DNA of 64,000 nt from Halieaceae bacterium UBA5044 (GCA_002416125.1 DIBU01000016.1:33186-97185); one strand, 5' to 3'; shown: positions 1 to 9,477, counted from the stretch's first letter. The notes: a model not told the origin generated them from the letters alone. Made by a program: numbers and translations.

Positions 1-2
1 GC

Positions 3-599
3 GAACGGCAACTGGAGATGCTGGTCAACCGGCGCACCCGCGAACTGCAGATCGCCCTGTCCAAGGTGCAGGAAATCTCGCGCATCGACAGCCTGACCGG
101 CCTCGCCAACCGACGCTTCCTCGATGAGAACCTCGACAGCACCTGGGCCCAGTGTGCAGCGCAGCACGCACCAGTCAGCATCATCATGCTGGATATCGAC
201 TGCTTCAAACAGTACAACGATGCCGCTGGCCATATCGCCGGGGACGAGTGCCTGCGCAAGGTCGCCGAGGCGCTGCAGTCTGACGTCTTGCGTGACGAGG
301 ATCTGGTGGCCCGCTATGGCGGCGAGGAATTCCTCGCCCTGCTGCCCGGCGCCGATTCCGCCGCCGTCACCCAGGTGGCACAGCGCATTCGCTCACTGGT
401 CCGGGAACTGAAGATCCCCCACCCCAACAGCCCGGTTGCGGACTACCTGACGGTGAGCGTCGGCGGCGCCACTGCCTGGCCCGCCGAAAAGGGTACCCCG
501 GACGAGCTCATCCAGCGCGCGGACCAGGCCCTCTATGCGGCCAAAGCCGCAGGGCGCGACCGTGTGCGTATCGAGGAGAGCAACGGTCAGATACGGTAA
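3..599 (+). CDS. Diguanylate cyclase, GGDEF domain (5' end outside window)
   Basis: This is the C-terminal part of a diguanylate cyclase, which makes the second messenger cyclic di-GMP from two GTP. The reading frame is open to the window edge, so the sensor part and the true start lie upstream. An in-frame ATG at 18 is unlikely to be the real start, because a short charged helix typical of the linker before GGDEF precedes the domain. The domain begins at the usual DSLTGLANRR motif. It has the metal-binding DIDCFKQYND segment and an intact GGEEF active site. An RxxD inhibitory site (RDED) sits five residues before GGEEF, so the enzyme is probably active and product-inhibited. It converges on ppnN with a 13-base overlap of the 3' ends. 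A second cyclase lies at 60255-61442. Confidence 0.9.
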   Translation, partial: ERQLEMLVNRRTRELQIALSKVQEISRIDSLTGLANRRFLDENLDSTWAQCAAQHAPVSIIMLDIDCFKQYNDAAGHIAGDECLRKVAEALQSDVLRDEDLVARYGGEEFLALLPGADSAAVTQVAQRIRSLVRELKIPHPNSPVADYLTVSVGGATAWPAEKGTPDELIQRADQALYAAKAAGRDRVRIEESNGQIR

Positions 600-1939
600 C
601 AGGGCCGGTAGTCGAACTCGCCCTCACCCAGCTTCATGCGCTTCTCCCTGACCAGCAGACGCAGCAGTCGATCCATGGCCTGCATCAACCCCGCCTCGCC
701 GTTCAACTGATACGGACCGTGCAGGGCCACCTGCTCGATGCCGAAGGACTTGACGTTGCCGGCGACCAGGCCGGAGAAGGCGCGGCGCAGCTGGCTGGCC
801 AGTTCATGCGGCGGCAGGGTACTGCGCAAATCCAGTGCCGCCATGTGCTCGTGGGTAGGCACAAAGGGACGCTGCAGGTCCGGCGCGATCACCAGCTCCC
901 AATTGAAATAATAGGCCTGCTGCAGTTTGCGCCGGCGCACGTGCTGGGCCTGCACCGCCGCGCGGACAGCGGCACCGACCTCATCGGGAGCGCCGAGGAT
1001 AACCCGGTAGTGGTCGCGCACCCCCTCGCCCAGGCAGGCGATGAGGAAACGCTCCAATTCGCGGAAATACTCGGCACAGTGGCGCGGCCCGGCAAAGACC
1101 AATGGCAGGCTCTGTGCGTTGTCCGGGTGCATGAGAATGGACAGCAGGTAGAGCACCTCCTCCACCGTACCGACGCCACCCGGGAACACCACAATCGCGT
1201 GCGCCAGACGAACAAAGGCCTCCAGCCGCTTCTCGATGTCGGGCATGATCACCAGTTCGTTGACGATGGCGTTGGGCGATTCGGACGCGATGATGCCCGG
1301 TTCGCTGATGCCGATGTAGCGCCCCGACTTGATCTGCTGCTTGGCGTGGCCCACGGCGGCCCCCTTCATCGGGCCCTTCATGGCGCCGATACCGCAGCCT
1401 GTGACGATGTCCAGACCGCGCAATCCCAAGGCATAGCCCACCGCCTTGGCGTAGTCATACTCTTCGCGGGGAATCGCATGGCCACCCCAGCAGACCACCA
1501 GTCGCGGCTGTTCATTCGGCCGCACCACGTCAGCGTTACGCAGAATCCGGAACACCTCATCGGTGGGGTCGGCAGCCCCCGCCAGCGGTCCCGCATCGCG
1601 GGAAATGGCGGTGTAGACAATATCCCGCAGGGCCGCGAACAGGTGCTCGCGCAAGCCGCGAATCATGCGTCCGTCCACGAAGGCCTGGGCCGGCGCGTTG
1701 AACAGCTCAAGGCGCAGGCCGCGAGGTTGGGGCACGAATTGCAGGTCAAAATCCGAGAAGTCAGCGTAGATCTGTGCCGCGTCGTCCTTGTCGCTGTCGG
1801 TATTGAGAATGGCCAGCGCGCAGCGTCGGTACAGTTCGAACAGTTCGCCCCGGGTGGTTGTGAAGGCCGCGATCTCCGCCTGCGAAAGCAGGTTCAGCGA
1901 GTGGATCGGGTTGACGATCGTGTGTGCGCGTTTACTCAC
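587..1939 (-). CDS. ppnN: Nucleotide 5'-monophosphate nucleosidase PpnN (LOG family)
   Basis: PpnN cleaves purine and pyrimidine nucleoside monophosphates to base and ribose 5-phosphate. In E. coli it is activated by (p)ppGpp. The protein is 450 aa from the GTG at 1939, close to the E. coli length of about 454. The N-terminal region (LSQAEIAAFT, then FVDGRMIRGLREHLFAALRD) is typical of the family. The central LOG/Rossmann core holds the nucleotide and catalytic signature VFPGGVGTVEEVLYLL. Longer in-frame extensions run into the upstream gene. The GTG was chosen because GAAGG lies eight bases before it and because it starts one base after the stop of the DUF6482-like gene, which implies translational coupling. 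Confidence 0.9.
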   Translation of the reverse strand: MSKRAHTIVNPIHSLNLLSQAEIAAFTTTRGELFELYRRCALAILNTDSDKDDAAQIYADFSDFDLQFVPQPRGLRLELFNAPAQAFVDGRMIRGLREHLFAALRDIVYTAISRDAGPLAGAADPTDEVFRILRNADVVRPNEQPRLVVCWGGHAIPREEYDYAKAVGYALGLRGLDIVTGCGIGAMKGPMKGAAVGHAKQQIKSGRYIGISEPGIIASESPNAIVNELVIMPDIEKRLEAFVRLAHAIVVFPGGVGTVEEVLYLLSILMHPDNAQSLPLVFAGPRHCAEYFRELERFLIACLGEGVRDHYRVILGAPDEVGAAVRAAVQAQHVRRRKLQQAYYFNWELVIAPDLQRPFVPTHEHMAALDLRSTLPPHELASQLRRAFSGLVAGNVKSFGIEQVALHGPYQLNGEAGLMQAMDRLLRLLVREKRMKLGEGEFDYRPCYRI

Positions 1940-1940
1940 C

Positions 1941-2261
1941 TCATTGGCCTTCGGGGAAATCACCCCAGTCCCGCGCGAGCGGCACTTCCAGACTGTTGTC
2001 CCCGGTGCGCAACGGCTGCCCCACCATCTCATCGTAGGCGCTCTGGTGGCGCAGAAACAGCGCCGGCAGGGGCACGCCGGCGAGGCGCTGCTTCATTTCC
2101 GTCACATTGCGCGTGCGCAGCGGTTTGCCGTCGGCTTCGGTGACCAGCAGCGGCTCTGCGCCGAAATCGGCGTAGGCGAGGTAGATACTGAAGTCCAGCG
2201 AATGAATGACCACGCGGGTCAGGCCCACACTGTGTTGCAACTGTTGCAGCGTGATTTTCAC
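1941..2261 (-). CDS. DUF6482-like small protein
   Basis: This 106 aa cytoplasmic protein has no known function. It resembles the DUF6482 family of pseudomonads: a short beta-rich N-terminal half (HSLDFSIYLAYADFG), a segment ending in a conserved SAYDEMVG motif, and no signal or membrane helix. The GTG at 2261 is preferred over an ATG at 2318 because a strong Shine-Dalgarno (AGGAAGGGG) lies just before it. Its stop is one base from the ppnN start, so the two are probably one transcript. This may link it to nucleotide turnover, but nothing in the sequence gives a mechanism. It is divergent from the TonB-dependent receptor, and the 124-base gap must hold both promoters. Confidence 0.6.
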   Translation of the reverse strand: MKITLQQLQHSVGLTRVVIHSLDFSIYLAYADFGAEPLLVTEADGKPLRTRNVTEMKQRLAGVPLPALFLRHQSAYDEMVGQPLRTGDNSLEVPLARDWGDFPEGQ

Positions 2262-2385
2262 GTTATTCCCCTTCCTGCCGAGGTGCGGCGAAGTTGCTAC
2301 GTTAACCCGATTGTGCATAAACTTGAACCGACCCGCTCAGGGCCAGCAGAACACAACAATAACAAACCATCATGCAGGAGCTGGA

Positions 2386-5061
2386 ATGATCGTTTCCGAC
2401 CGCCCCTCGGGGCGCCCCCTCTGGCTTGCGACGCTGGTCGCCAGTGCACTGCCCTTCTCCACTGCGGTGCAGGCACAGCTCGAGGAAGTCATCGTCACCG
2501 CCCAGAAACGCGCGGAGTCCGTGCAGGATGTCCCTATCGCCATCACCGCCTTCGATGAGAACGCGCTGCGCAGCAAGCAGATCAACGGCTTCGCCGACAT
2601 GCGTTTCACTGCCCCGAACGTCACCTTCAACAAGGGCAACTTCACCGGCAACAACTTCCAGATTCGCGGCGTGGGCACCAACCTCGTCGCCGCGTCGGCG
2701 GACGCCGGTGTGGGCGTACACGTCAACGAAGTGCCGCTGATTTCGCCGCGACTGTTCGAAACCGAATACTACGATATCGAGCAGGTCTCCGTGCTGCGCG
2801 GCCCCCAGGGCACGCTGTACGGTCGCAACTCCACAGGCGGCGCCGCCAACATGGTGACACGGCCAGCCAGTCTCGATGGCTGGGAAGGCAATGTGGAAGC
2901 GCAATACGGCAATTATGACCACACGAAGCTCAGCGGCGCGGTGAATCTCCCCGTGACTGACAGCCTCGCCCTGCGGCTTGCCGGGCTGTGGCTGGACCGG
3001 GAGGGCTATACCGACAACGTATTCAATGGCAGCGATGTCGATGGCCGGGACCAGGTGTCGCTGCGCGCATCCCTGCGCTGGCTGCCGACAGACAGCACCC
3101 AGGTCGACCTGATGCTGTCCTGGTTCGACGAGGACAGCACACGCACCCGCAGCCAGAAGACGCTCTGTCACAACGACCCCAGCGGCGTCATGGGCTGCCT
3201 GCCGGATCGACTGGACTTCGATGTTCCCAATCCCTCGTCGCAGCTCTCCAATATTCTGGCATCCAACGCGCTTCTGGGGCCGCTGGGGGCGTTCACGCTG
3301 GGTTCCAATATACGCGGCGAAGTGCCGCGGGACCTGCGCAAAGTCGCCAGTGAACGGTCACCCGTCTACAGGGCAGACGAAACCCTGCTCACGCTGAACA
3401 TCGCACAGGAACTGGGTGACTACACCGTGAGTTTTGTCGGCGGCTATCAGGACACCACGGTCCTGTCGCAAATGGATTACCAGTGGACGGTGGCCGGCGC
3501 TTTTCCCATTCCGGCGCTGCTGCCTGTTGTCGCGCCCACGGCGGCGGCCACGCTCTATGCCGACGGCCTCTGGCCCATCTCTGCACCCTCGCGCAATGCC
3601 ACCGGCAGCGTTGGCGGCCATATCGATTCCTTCAGCCCCGGCCTTGAAGCCTACGACCAATCCAACCAGTCCTCAGAGCAGGTGTCCGCCGAGCTGCGCC
3701 TGCAGTCGGACTTCGACGGTCAGCTGAACTTCCTCATCGGCGGCTTCTGGATGGACGTCGATCTCGATAACCAGTACTGGGTCTTCTCCTCCGGCTTCGA
3801 CTATTTTGCCAGCGTGTTTCCGGCCGCCGCGCTCGGCCTCGACGGGCAGGGCTGGGTCGGCCCACAGTTCAACAACGAAACCGGCGAGTATGGCATCCGC
3901 TCACAGGCAGTGTTCGGCGAAGTCTACTACGCACTGACCGACACCCTGAAGCTGACGCTGGGGGCGCGCTATACACGGGACAAAAAAACCATTGAGGATC
4001 GGCAGATCCTGTTCAACAACGACCCGGCGACCGGCGCACCGGTGCTGCAGCCACTGGGCGCGGACCTGCCCATCCCCACCGCGACACGCCGCGAAAGCAA
4101 TGACTGGCAGGAAGCCACGGGGCGTATCGTGCTCGACTGGTCAGTCACCGCCGACACACTGGCCTACGTCTCACTGTCCCGCGGCTACAAGGGTGGCGGC
4201 TTCAACCCCCCCTTCGACCCGGTGCAGTTCCCCAGCCAGGAACCGAACTTCGAACCGGAGTTTGTCGACGCGCTGGAATTCGGCACCAAGAACACGCTGC
4301 TGGACAACACCCTGCAGGCAAACTTCAGTGCCTTCCTCTACGACTACACCGACATGCAGGTGTCCAAGATCGTCAACCGCACGTCCTTCAACGAGAACAC
4401 CGACGCACAGATCTGGGGGGGTGAGGCAGAGTTCGTGTTTGCACCCAGCGCCAGTTGGGTGCTGAACGCCAACCTCGCCTACCTCAACACCGAGGTGAAG
4501 GACTTCGAAAGCTTCGATACCCGCGATCCCACCGCCGGGCGCAGCGATGTCACCCTGCTCAAGGACCTGACCAACGCCTCCAACTGTGTAGCCCTGCTGG
4601 CGCCGGACGTCTACGCCGCGCAGTTTGGCTCACCGTTCACCCGCTGCAGTGCGCTGGCGGCGGCCGGTGTGCCGATTACCGATGGCATTGCGCAGAACCT
4701 TGATGGAAACCACCTGCAGAACGCCCCGGAGTGGTCACTGAGTGTCGGCGCGCAGTACAACCTGGCTTTTGCCGACAGCAGCTCACTGGCATTGCGCATC
4801 GACTACTACTGGCAGGACGCCATGTATGCACGGCTGTTCAACCGCCCCATCGACCGCATTGACGCCTGGGACGTCTGGAACGCGCAGGCCACCTACACGG
4901 CAGCCGATGGCCAATGGTATGCCAGGGCCTACATCAAGAACATCACCGATGATGATCACCTGGTGGCCATGTACGTCACCGACCCGTCCTCCGGCCTGTT
5001 CACCAATGTGTTTTCCATCGAGCCGCGAACCTTCGGCCTGGCACTGGGTTACAACTTCTAG
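2386..5061 (+). CDS. TonB-dependent outer membrane receptor
   Basis: This 891 aa outer-membrane active transporter imports a large or scarce ligand using TonB energy. The ATG at 2386 follows AGGAG with good spacing. It gives a signal peptide ending near AVQA, directly followed by a TonB box (EEVIVTAQ). The plug domain occupies about residues 35-160 and includes IRGVG and the LRGPQGTLYGRNSTGG signature. The rest is the 22-strand barrel, ending in an aromatic residue (ALGYNF). The sequence type is the FecA/IroN-like class expanded in marine heterotrophs. The ligand cannot be read from sequence, and no siderophore or sugar locus is adjacent. A weak promoter candidate (TTGCTA, 16 bases, CATAAA) lies at 2294-2321. 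Confidence 0.9.
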   Translation: MIVSDRPSGRPLWLATLVASALPFSTAVQAQLEEVIVTAQKRAESVQDVPIAITAFDENALRSKQINGFADMRFTAPNVTFNKGNFTGNNFQIRGVGTNLVAASADAGVGVHVNEVPLISPRLFETEYYDIEQVSVLRGPQGTLYGRNSTGGAANMVTRPASLDGWEGNVEAQYGNYDHTKLSGAVNLPVTDSLALRLAGLWLDREGYTDNVFNGSDVDGRDQVSLRASLRWLPTDSTQVDLMLSWFDEDSTRTRSQKTLCHNDPSGVMGCLPDRLDFDVPNPSSQLSNILASNALLGPLGAFTLGSNIRGEVPRDLRKVASERSPVYRADETLLTLNIAQELGDYTVSFVGGYQDTTVLSQMDYQWTVAGAFPIPALLPVVAPTAAATLYADGLWPISAPSRNATGSVGGHIDSFSPGLEAYDQSNQSSEQVSAELRLQSDFDGQLNFLIGGFWMDVDLDNQYWVFSSGFDYFASVFPAAALGLDGQGWVGPQFNNETGEYGIRSQAVFGEVYYALTDTLKLTLGARYTRDKKTIEDRQILFNNDPATGAPVLQPLGADLPIPTATRRESNDWQEATGRIVLDWSVTADTLAYVSLSRGYKGGGFNPPFDPVQFPSQEPNFEPEFVDALEFGTKNTLLDNTLQANFSAFLYDYTDMQVSKIVNRTSFNENTDAQIWGGEAEFVFAPSASWVLNANLAYLNTEVKDFESFDTRDPTAGRSDVTLLKDLTNASNCVALLAPDVYAAQFGSPFTRCSALAAAGVPITDGIAQNLDGNHLQNAPEWSLSVGAQYNLAFADSSSLALRIDYYWQDAMYARLFNRPIDRIDAWDVWNAQATYTAADGQWYARAYIKNITDDDHLVAMYVTDPSSGLFTNVFSIEPRTFGLALGYNF

Positions 5062-5135
5062 CGGCAGCCGCTACGGGCAGCCTGAGGGGGAATTCTGCTA
5101 CCATCGTGGCAACGGATTGTCACGGTCGCCGCCCT

Positions 5136-6980
5136 ATGCCCAGACTACTGATCTACATCATCGCTGTTCCCGTCCTTCTCGTGCTGGCGACAGCAGCGCT
5201 GCTGCCGGTGTTTCTGGATGAGGCGCGGCTGATACGGCTCGCCACCGAAACCCTGGAGCAGCGCAGCGGCGCCAGGCTGGAGGTCCGGGGCGATGCCGGC
5301 CTCTCCCTGCTGCCACGGCTGTCGCTGCAGCTGGAGGATACGGTGCTGCGCTTGCCGGAAGAGCAACAGCCAGAAATCAGCGTGCAGCAGCTGTCGGTGG
5401 AAGTGTTCCTGTGGCCACTGCTGTCGCGGGAGGTGGCCATCAAGGGGATCAGCCTGACGGGACTCGAGGTCATCGTGCCCGCCCCCGAGTCCGCGCCCGC
5501 CAGCTCGACCCTGGCCCTGACCGATGCCGAGCTGGAAGCATTCTACGCGCAGCGTCGGCAAGCCCTGCGCGCGGCTGCTGAAGCCGGTGCCGGCGCGGCG
5601 CTGGGTCTGCCGCTGGCCCTGAACATTGCCAATCTGTCGCTCGATGATGCGCGCGTGCAGCTGCTGCAAGCCGATGGCGCGGCACCGCAAGAGATCACGA
5701 TTTCATCCATGACTGCCAGCGACATCAACCTCGAGGGCCGCCCCGCGGCGCTCAGCCTCGCCCTGCAGCTCGCCGGCGAGCGCCCTGTCGACGTCACGCT
5801 CACCGCAGGCTTTACACTCAGCGCCGACCAGAGCGCAGCCGACGTCGAGGAGCTGACCATCACGCTCGCCGGCGCCACGCGGGAACCCGTGGTGCTGCAG
5901 ACCAGCGGCACCATCACCCTGAATACCCAGCGCGCCGAACTCGCGCTGGAACTGAGCAGCGGTGAGATTCAGGGCACGGGGACGCTGGTCTACAGCAGCT
6001 TCGAGAGTCCGCAGATCGACGCCCAGCTCCGTCTCAACCTGCTGGACCCGGCACTGCTGCTGCTCGCCGGGCCGGAGGCTGCGACCTCAACACCAGACAG
6101 CGCGGGAAGCGGTGACGATGCATTGCCGCTGGACGCCATCCGTCTGGCGGACACCCGGGCCGACCTGCGTGTCGAGCGTGCCCTCCTGGGGCCACACGCC
6201 ATCGACAACCTGCGCCTGCGCCTGCGGGCAGCCGAGGGCGTGCTCAAGATTGACACCATCGCCGGCACACTGCACGGCGGCGCATTGAACGCCACCGCAA
6301 CCCTGGACGCCCACCGGGCAACCGCCGTGTTGTCCTCCCGCGGTGAACTGACCGGGCTGGATACAGCGCAGTTGCTCGCCGCACTGGAGGCGGAGCCACT
6401 GCTCTCCGGGCTCGCGGACGCAGACTGGGAGCTGCAAAGCCGCGGCAATACGGCGGCTGCGCTGGTTCAGAATCTCCAGGGGCCGCTCAACCTGACCACA
6501 CGCAATGTAGTGCTGGAACAGTTCGGGGTCGAGCGGATGCTGTGCGAAGTGGTTGCCCAGGTCAATCAGGAAGCACTGGCGGCGGAGCTGCCGCAGCAGA
6601 GCAACTTCCAGGACCTGAGCGCCCGCGTCACGCTCGGCGAAGGCAAGGCACGGCTGGACCCCCTGCAGGCCGATCTCGCACACATGGCACTGCGCGGCAC
6701 GGGGAACCTGCAGCTCGACAGCTACGCGTTCAACGCCGAGTTCCGCGCGCGCCTCTCACCGACGCTGGGCGAGCTTGATCCTGCCTGCCGGGTGAACGAA
6801 CGCCTCACCGCCATCAGCTGGCCGGTGCTGTGCAGCGGTACACTGGACGACAGCCCCGCCAGCTGGTGCCGCGTCGACAGCAAGGAGATCATCGCGTCAC
6901 TGACCCGCAACGAGCTCGAACGCAAAGCCAAGGAAGAAGGCGGGCGCTTCCTGCAGCGCCTGTTCAAGGGCAAGGACTGA
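5136..6980 (+). CDS. AsmA family envelope protein
   Basis: This 614 aa AsmA-like protein is probably anchored in the inner membrane by its N-terminal helix (LLIYIIAVPVLLVLATAALL), with the rest in the periplasm. AsmA-like proteins are thought to move phospholipids between membranes or to assist outer-membrane biogenesis. The N-terminal region matches the AsmA pattern of a helix followed by a segment ending RSGARLEVRGDAGLSLLPRL. The C-terminal third has the AsmA-type repeats of DGTLH/GNLQLDSY-like beta strands and a conserved Cys pair near residues 548 and 568. The ATG at 5136 is preferred over the GTG at 5106, because it puts the hydrophobic anchor at the N-terminus. The gene converges on the amidohydrolase with a two-base gap and no visible terminator. 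Confidence 0.85.
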   Translation: MPRLLIYIIAVPVLLVLATAALLPVFLDEARLIRLATETLEQRSGARLEVRGDAGLSLLPRLSLQLEDTVLRLPEEQQPEISVQQLSVEVFLWPLLSREVAIKGISLTGLEVIVPAPESAPASSTLALTDAELEAFYAQRRQALRAAAEAGAGAALGLPLALNIANLSLDDARVQLLQADGAAPQEITISSMTASDINLEGRPAALSLALQLAGERPVDVTLTAGFTLSADQSAADVEELTITLAGATREPVVLQTSGTITLNTQRAELALELSSGEIQGTGTLVYSSFESPQIDAQLRLNLLDPALLLLAGPEAATSTPDSAGSGDDALPLDAIRLADTRADLRVERALLGPHAIDNLRLRLRAAEGVLKIDTIAGTLHGGALNATATLDAHRATAVLSSRGELTGLDTAQLLAALEAEPLLSGLADADWELQSRGNTAAALVQNLQGPLNLTTRNVVLEQFGVERMLCEVVAQVNQEALAAELPQQSNFQDLSARVTLGEGKARLDPLQADLAHMALRGTGNLQLDSYAFNAEFRARLSPTLGELDPACRVNERLTAISWPVLCSGTLDDSPASWCRVDSKEIIASLTRNELERKAKEEGGRFLQRLFKGKD

Positions 6981-6982
6981 TT

Positions 6983-8851
6983 TCAGGCAGCGCGCAGTGC
7001 GCGTCCGAGGCGGCGGCTGCCCAGCACTTCGGTAAAGTCGCCGTCCTGCCACACAGGCTCACCGTGAATCAGCACCCGCGTCACCACGCCATCTGAGCGG
7101 TTTACCATCTGCTTGTGGTCAAACAACTCGCGGTGGATAAAGGCGCGGTGATCGTTGCTGTCCCAGCCCTGCAGCGCCGCCGGATCCAGCATGGTGATAT
7201 CGGCCTGCGCACCGATCTCGAGGCTGCCGACGTCCAGGCCGAAAAATGCCGCGGGCTCGCGGGTCAGGCGCCGCACCATGGCGGCCACGGTACCGAGCCC
7301 CTCCGCCTGGGCCAGCTTCAGCGACATCAGGTTGCCGTCAAAGAATGCCATATTGGTCAGGTGGGCACCGGAATCGTTGAAGCCGGGCAGGGCACTGGGA
7401 TGCAGCAGATAGCCCAGCGTGGCACGGTTGTCCTTGTTGCCGACATCCACCCACCAGCGGAACGACTTGTCGTATTCGCGCAGCAGATGCAGCATGAAAT
7501 TGACCTCATCCTCCGTGGGTGAGGGAAATTTGGCGAAGGCCTCCCGCTCTGCCTCGGACCGGGCCTCGGCAGCCTGGCCGCGCTGCACGCGCCGCAAACG
7601 GTCGAACACCTGCTGCATGCTTTCGCCGTCCCAGTCCGCGACCGGCGCACCGTCGAAGATCATGCGCTCCAGGTCGCGAATCACCAGCTTGTCAGGGAGC
7701 CCCAGCTTTGCCTTGAGGCGCGCGAGATTGCGTCCCTTGCGGCCGTGCTCCCAATCGTGACGAAACTCCTCCACGAAGGCCGGATCGTCCAGCAGCGCGC
7801 GGCGGCCGGCGACATCGTCATACTCCTTCGCAATCAGTTTGCAGGTGGAAGGCAGCTCCTCGAATACCGGGCTGACGATACCGTCCGACCAGAGACGGAA
7901 ATTGGTGCCCAGCGCCTGAAAATGGATGCGCCCCTTCAGCAATGAACTGTTGATCAGCTTCGCCAGCCCCAGAAACGCGTTCGAGGCCCTGGGCGCCAGC
8001 ACGAACTCCATCACCGACAGCGCAGACGTTTTCAGTGGCTTGCCGAACAGGCGCCCGCTGCTGAACAGAAAATACAGCAGGCCCTTCACCCGGTTCTCGA
8101 TCAACGGCGTGGTCTGCCATACCCTGCCGCGCCGACGCACAACACCCAGCAGGCGCTTGAGCTCGCTGTAACCCGCGAATTGTGTGGGAATGCGCTGGTC
8201 CGTGTGGGGCTCGTTGGCCAGGTAATGGAACGGCAGACCGTCGGTGCTCAAGCCCAGATAGCCCTGCTCCATGGCTGTGTCCAGCAGGTTTTCCATGCGG
8301 CTCAGCTCGGCCGCAGTGGGTTTGCGACTGATGCTGTCCTGCAGCCCCATCACTTCGACGCGCAGCATGGAGTGGGGCACAAAAGCACCAATATTCGGGC
8401 CGAGCGCCAGATTGTCAAAGTGATCCATGTAATCCCCGGTGTTGTCCCAGGTGATTGCCTCAACGCATTTGCTGAGGACTTTCTTCGGGATGTTCTCCAC
8501 GCGGGTAAAACAGTCGACAATCGGGTTCTGTTCACCCTCCACCTGCTGTCCGAAGCAGGTACCCAGGCTGCAGTTGCCCACCAGCACAGTCGTGGTGCCG
8601 TGGCGGACCACCTCGGGCAGCCTTGGATCCAGATCCACCTCCAGGTCGAGGTGCGTGTGGATATCCAGCAGGCCCGGCATCAACCACTGGCCGCTGCCAT
8701 CAATGACGCGCCCGGCCTCGGCCCGGGGCAGACCCGCCCCGCGCGCCGCTATCCTGCCGTCACGAATGGCGATATCCAGTACCTGCGGCGCGTCGCCGCT
8801 ACCGTCAAATACCAATGCGTCAGTGATCAGGGTGTCCCAGGTTGTGCTCAT
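6983..8851 (-). CDS. D-aminoacylase / N-acyl-D-amino-acid deacylase family amidohydrolase
   Basis: This 622 aa zinc-dependent amidohydrolase belongs to the N-acyl-D-amino-acid deacylase group. The N-terminal beta-sandwich strand (LITDALVFDGSG) leads to the metal-binding motif DIHTHLD. This is followed by the family segment RHGTTTVLVGNCSLG, with the metal-ligand Cys characteristic of this subfamily. Later motifs include HYLANEPH and, near residue 505, a GAHLTNM segment. The C-terminus returns to the small sandwich domain (DITMLDPAAL). At 622 aa it is longer than classical D-aminoacylases (about 480-500 aa) and fits the larger subgroup often found in marine bacteria. The true substrate is not predictable. 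It is transcribed divergently from the marR operon, and the marR operator could affect it. Confidence 0.8.
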   Translation of the reverse strand: MSTTWDTLITDALVFDGSGDAPQVLDIAIRDGRIAARGAGLPRAEAGRVIDGSGQWLMPGLLDIHTHLDLEVDLDPRLPEVVRHGTTTVLVGNCSLGTCFGQQVEGEQNPIVDCFTRVENIPKKVLSKCVEAITWDNTGDYMDHFDNLALGPNIGAFVPHSMLRVEVMGLQDSISRKPTAAELSRMENLLDTAMEQGYLGLSTDGLPFHYLANEPHTDQRIPTQFAGYSELKRLLGVVRRRGRVWQTTPLIENRVKGLLYFLFSSGRLFGKPLKTSALSVMEFVLAPRASNAFLGLAKLINSSLLKGRIHFQALGTNFRLWSDGIVSPVFEELPSTCKLIAKEYDDVAGRRALLDDPAFVEEFRHDWEHGRKGRNLARLKAKLGLPDKLVIRDLERMIFDGAPVADWDGESMQQVFDRLRRVQRGQAAEARSEAEREAFAKFPSPTEDEVNFMLHLLREYDKSFRWWVDVGNKDNRATLGYLLHPSALPGFNDSGAHLTNMAFFDGNLMSLKLAQAEGLGTVAAMVRRLTREPAAFFGLDVGSLEIGAQADITMLDPAALQGWDSNDHRAFIHRELFDHKQMVNRSDGVVTRVLIHGEPVWQDGDFTEVLGSRRLGRALRAA

Positions 8852-8975
8852 GCGGTTCGCTCTCCATGGCTGTGTGCTGGTGTTATTGCATCAGGCCTCA
8901 ATCTGCCATCCGCCGGCGGTGCAGTAAAGCGCTTCCGCACTGCGGTGGCAGGACCGCATCGGGCAGAATCGCGAC

Positions 8976-9003
8976 TTGCCAATTTAATAAGCATACTTAT
9001 AAT
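8976..9003 (+). promoter_or_regulatory. Sigma-70 type promoter of the marR-emrAB operon
   Basis: A -35 hexamer TTGCCA (8976-8981, five of six consensus bases) is followed by a 16-base spacer and a perfect -10 TATAAT (8998-9003). Transcription should begin near 9010, about 25 bases before the marR GTG. It is one of the best housekeeping promoters in the window, and its spacer is occupied by the palindrome at 8987-9000. Confidence 0.7.
8987..9000. promoter_or_regulatory. Palindromic MarR-type operator
   Basis: ATAAG-CATA-CTTAT is an inverted repeat with perfect five-base arms. It resembles the AT-rich palindromes bound by MarR/EmrR-family dimers. It lies between the -35 and -10 elements and touches the -10, so a bound repressor would block RNA polymerase. 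The downstream gene encodes a MarR regulator, so autoregulation is the simple inference. Confidence 0.6.
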
Positions 9004-9033
9004 AAACAAACCTACGAACAGCGGGAACCTGAC

Positions 9034-9477
9034 GTGAGCCGCGCGCGCAACGACGCCACCGACCAGCTCAGCTTTGAACTGCACACCACGGCGCGCCTGC
9101 TGCGGCGCAATTATGACCGGCGCGCCCGCGCCCACGGCCTGACCCGTGCCAAGTGGCAGGTGCTGTGGTCGCTGTCGCGGGAACAGGGGGTAAAACAGGC
9201 CGAGCTCGCCGAGCGACTGGACGTTGCCCCCATCAGTCTCACCCGTCAGCTGGATGTGCTCGAGCAGGAGGGCCTGCTGGAGCGGCGCCGCGACGAACAG
9301 GATCGACGCTGCTTTCGCATCTACCTGACCGATGCGGCGCAGCCGGCACTGACCACGCTGCGCGAGCTGGCGGAATTGACCCGCGGTGAGGCGCTGGCGG
9401 GGCTCAGCCATGAAGAGATCGTGCAGCTGAAATCACTGCTGGAGCGCATTCGCCAGAACCTGGGCAGAGAGGAGTAG
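9034..9477 (+). CDS. MarR family transcriptional regulator
   Basis: This 147 aa dimeric winged-helix repressor should control the efflux genes that follow. The recognition region reads LDVAPISLTRQLDVLEQEGL, followed by the wing RRRDEQDRRCFRIYLT, which is the canonical MarR DxRxxR layout. The flanking helices (LHTTARLLRRNYDRRAR and the C-terminal helix) form the dimer interface. The GTG at 9034 is chosen because longer in-frame starts would run through the promoter and operator. A ligand, probably a phenolic or lipophilic compound pumped by EmrAB, would relieve repression. That part is known of the family and not visible here. The gene is followed after seven bases by emrA. Confidence 0.9.
   Translation: MSRARNDATDQLSFELHTTARLLRRNYDRRARAHGLTRAKWQVLWSLSREQGVKQAELAERLDVAPISLTRQLDVLEQEGLLERRRDEQDRRCFRIYLTDAAQPALTTLRELAELTRGEALAGLSHEEIVQLKSLLERIRQNLGREE

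Noticed and set aside
719..2143. 474-codon open frame on the plus strand
   Set aside because: It is antisense to ppnN, whose protein is an unmistakable family member; composition (His, Arg, Gln rich) is typical of a shadow frame.
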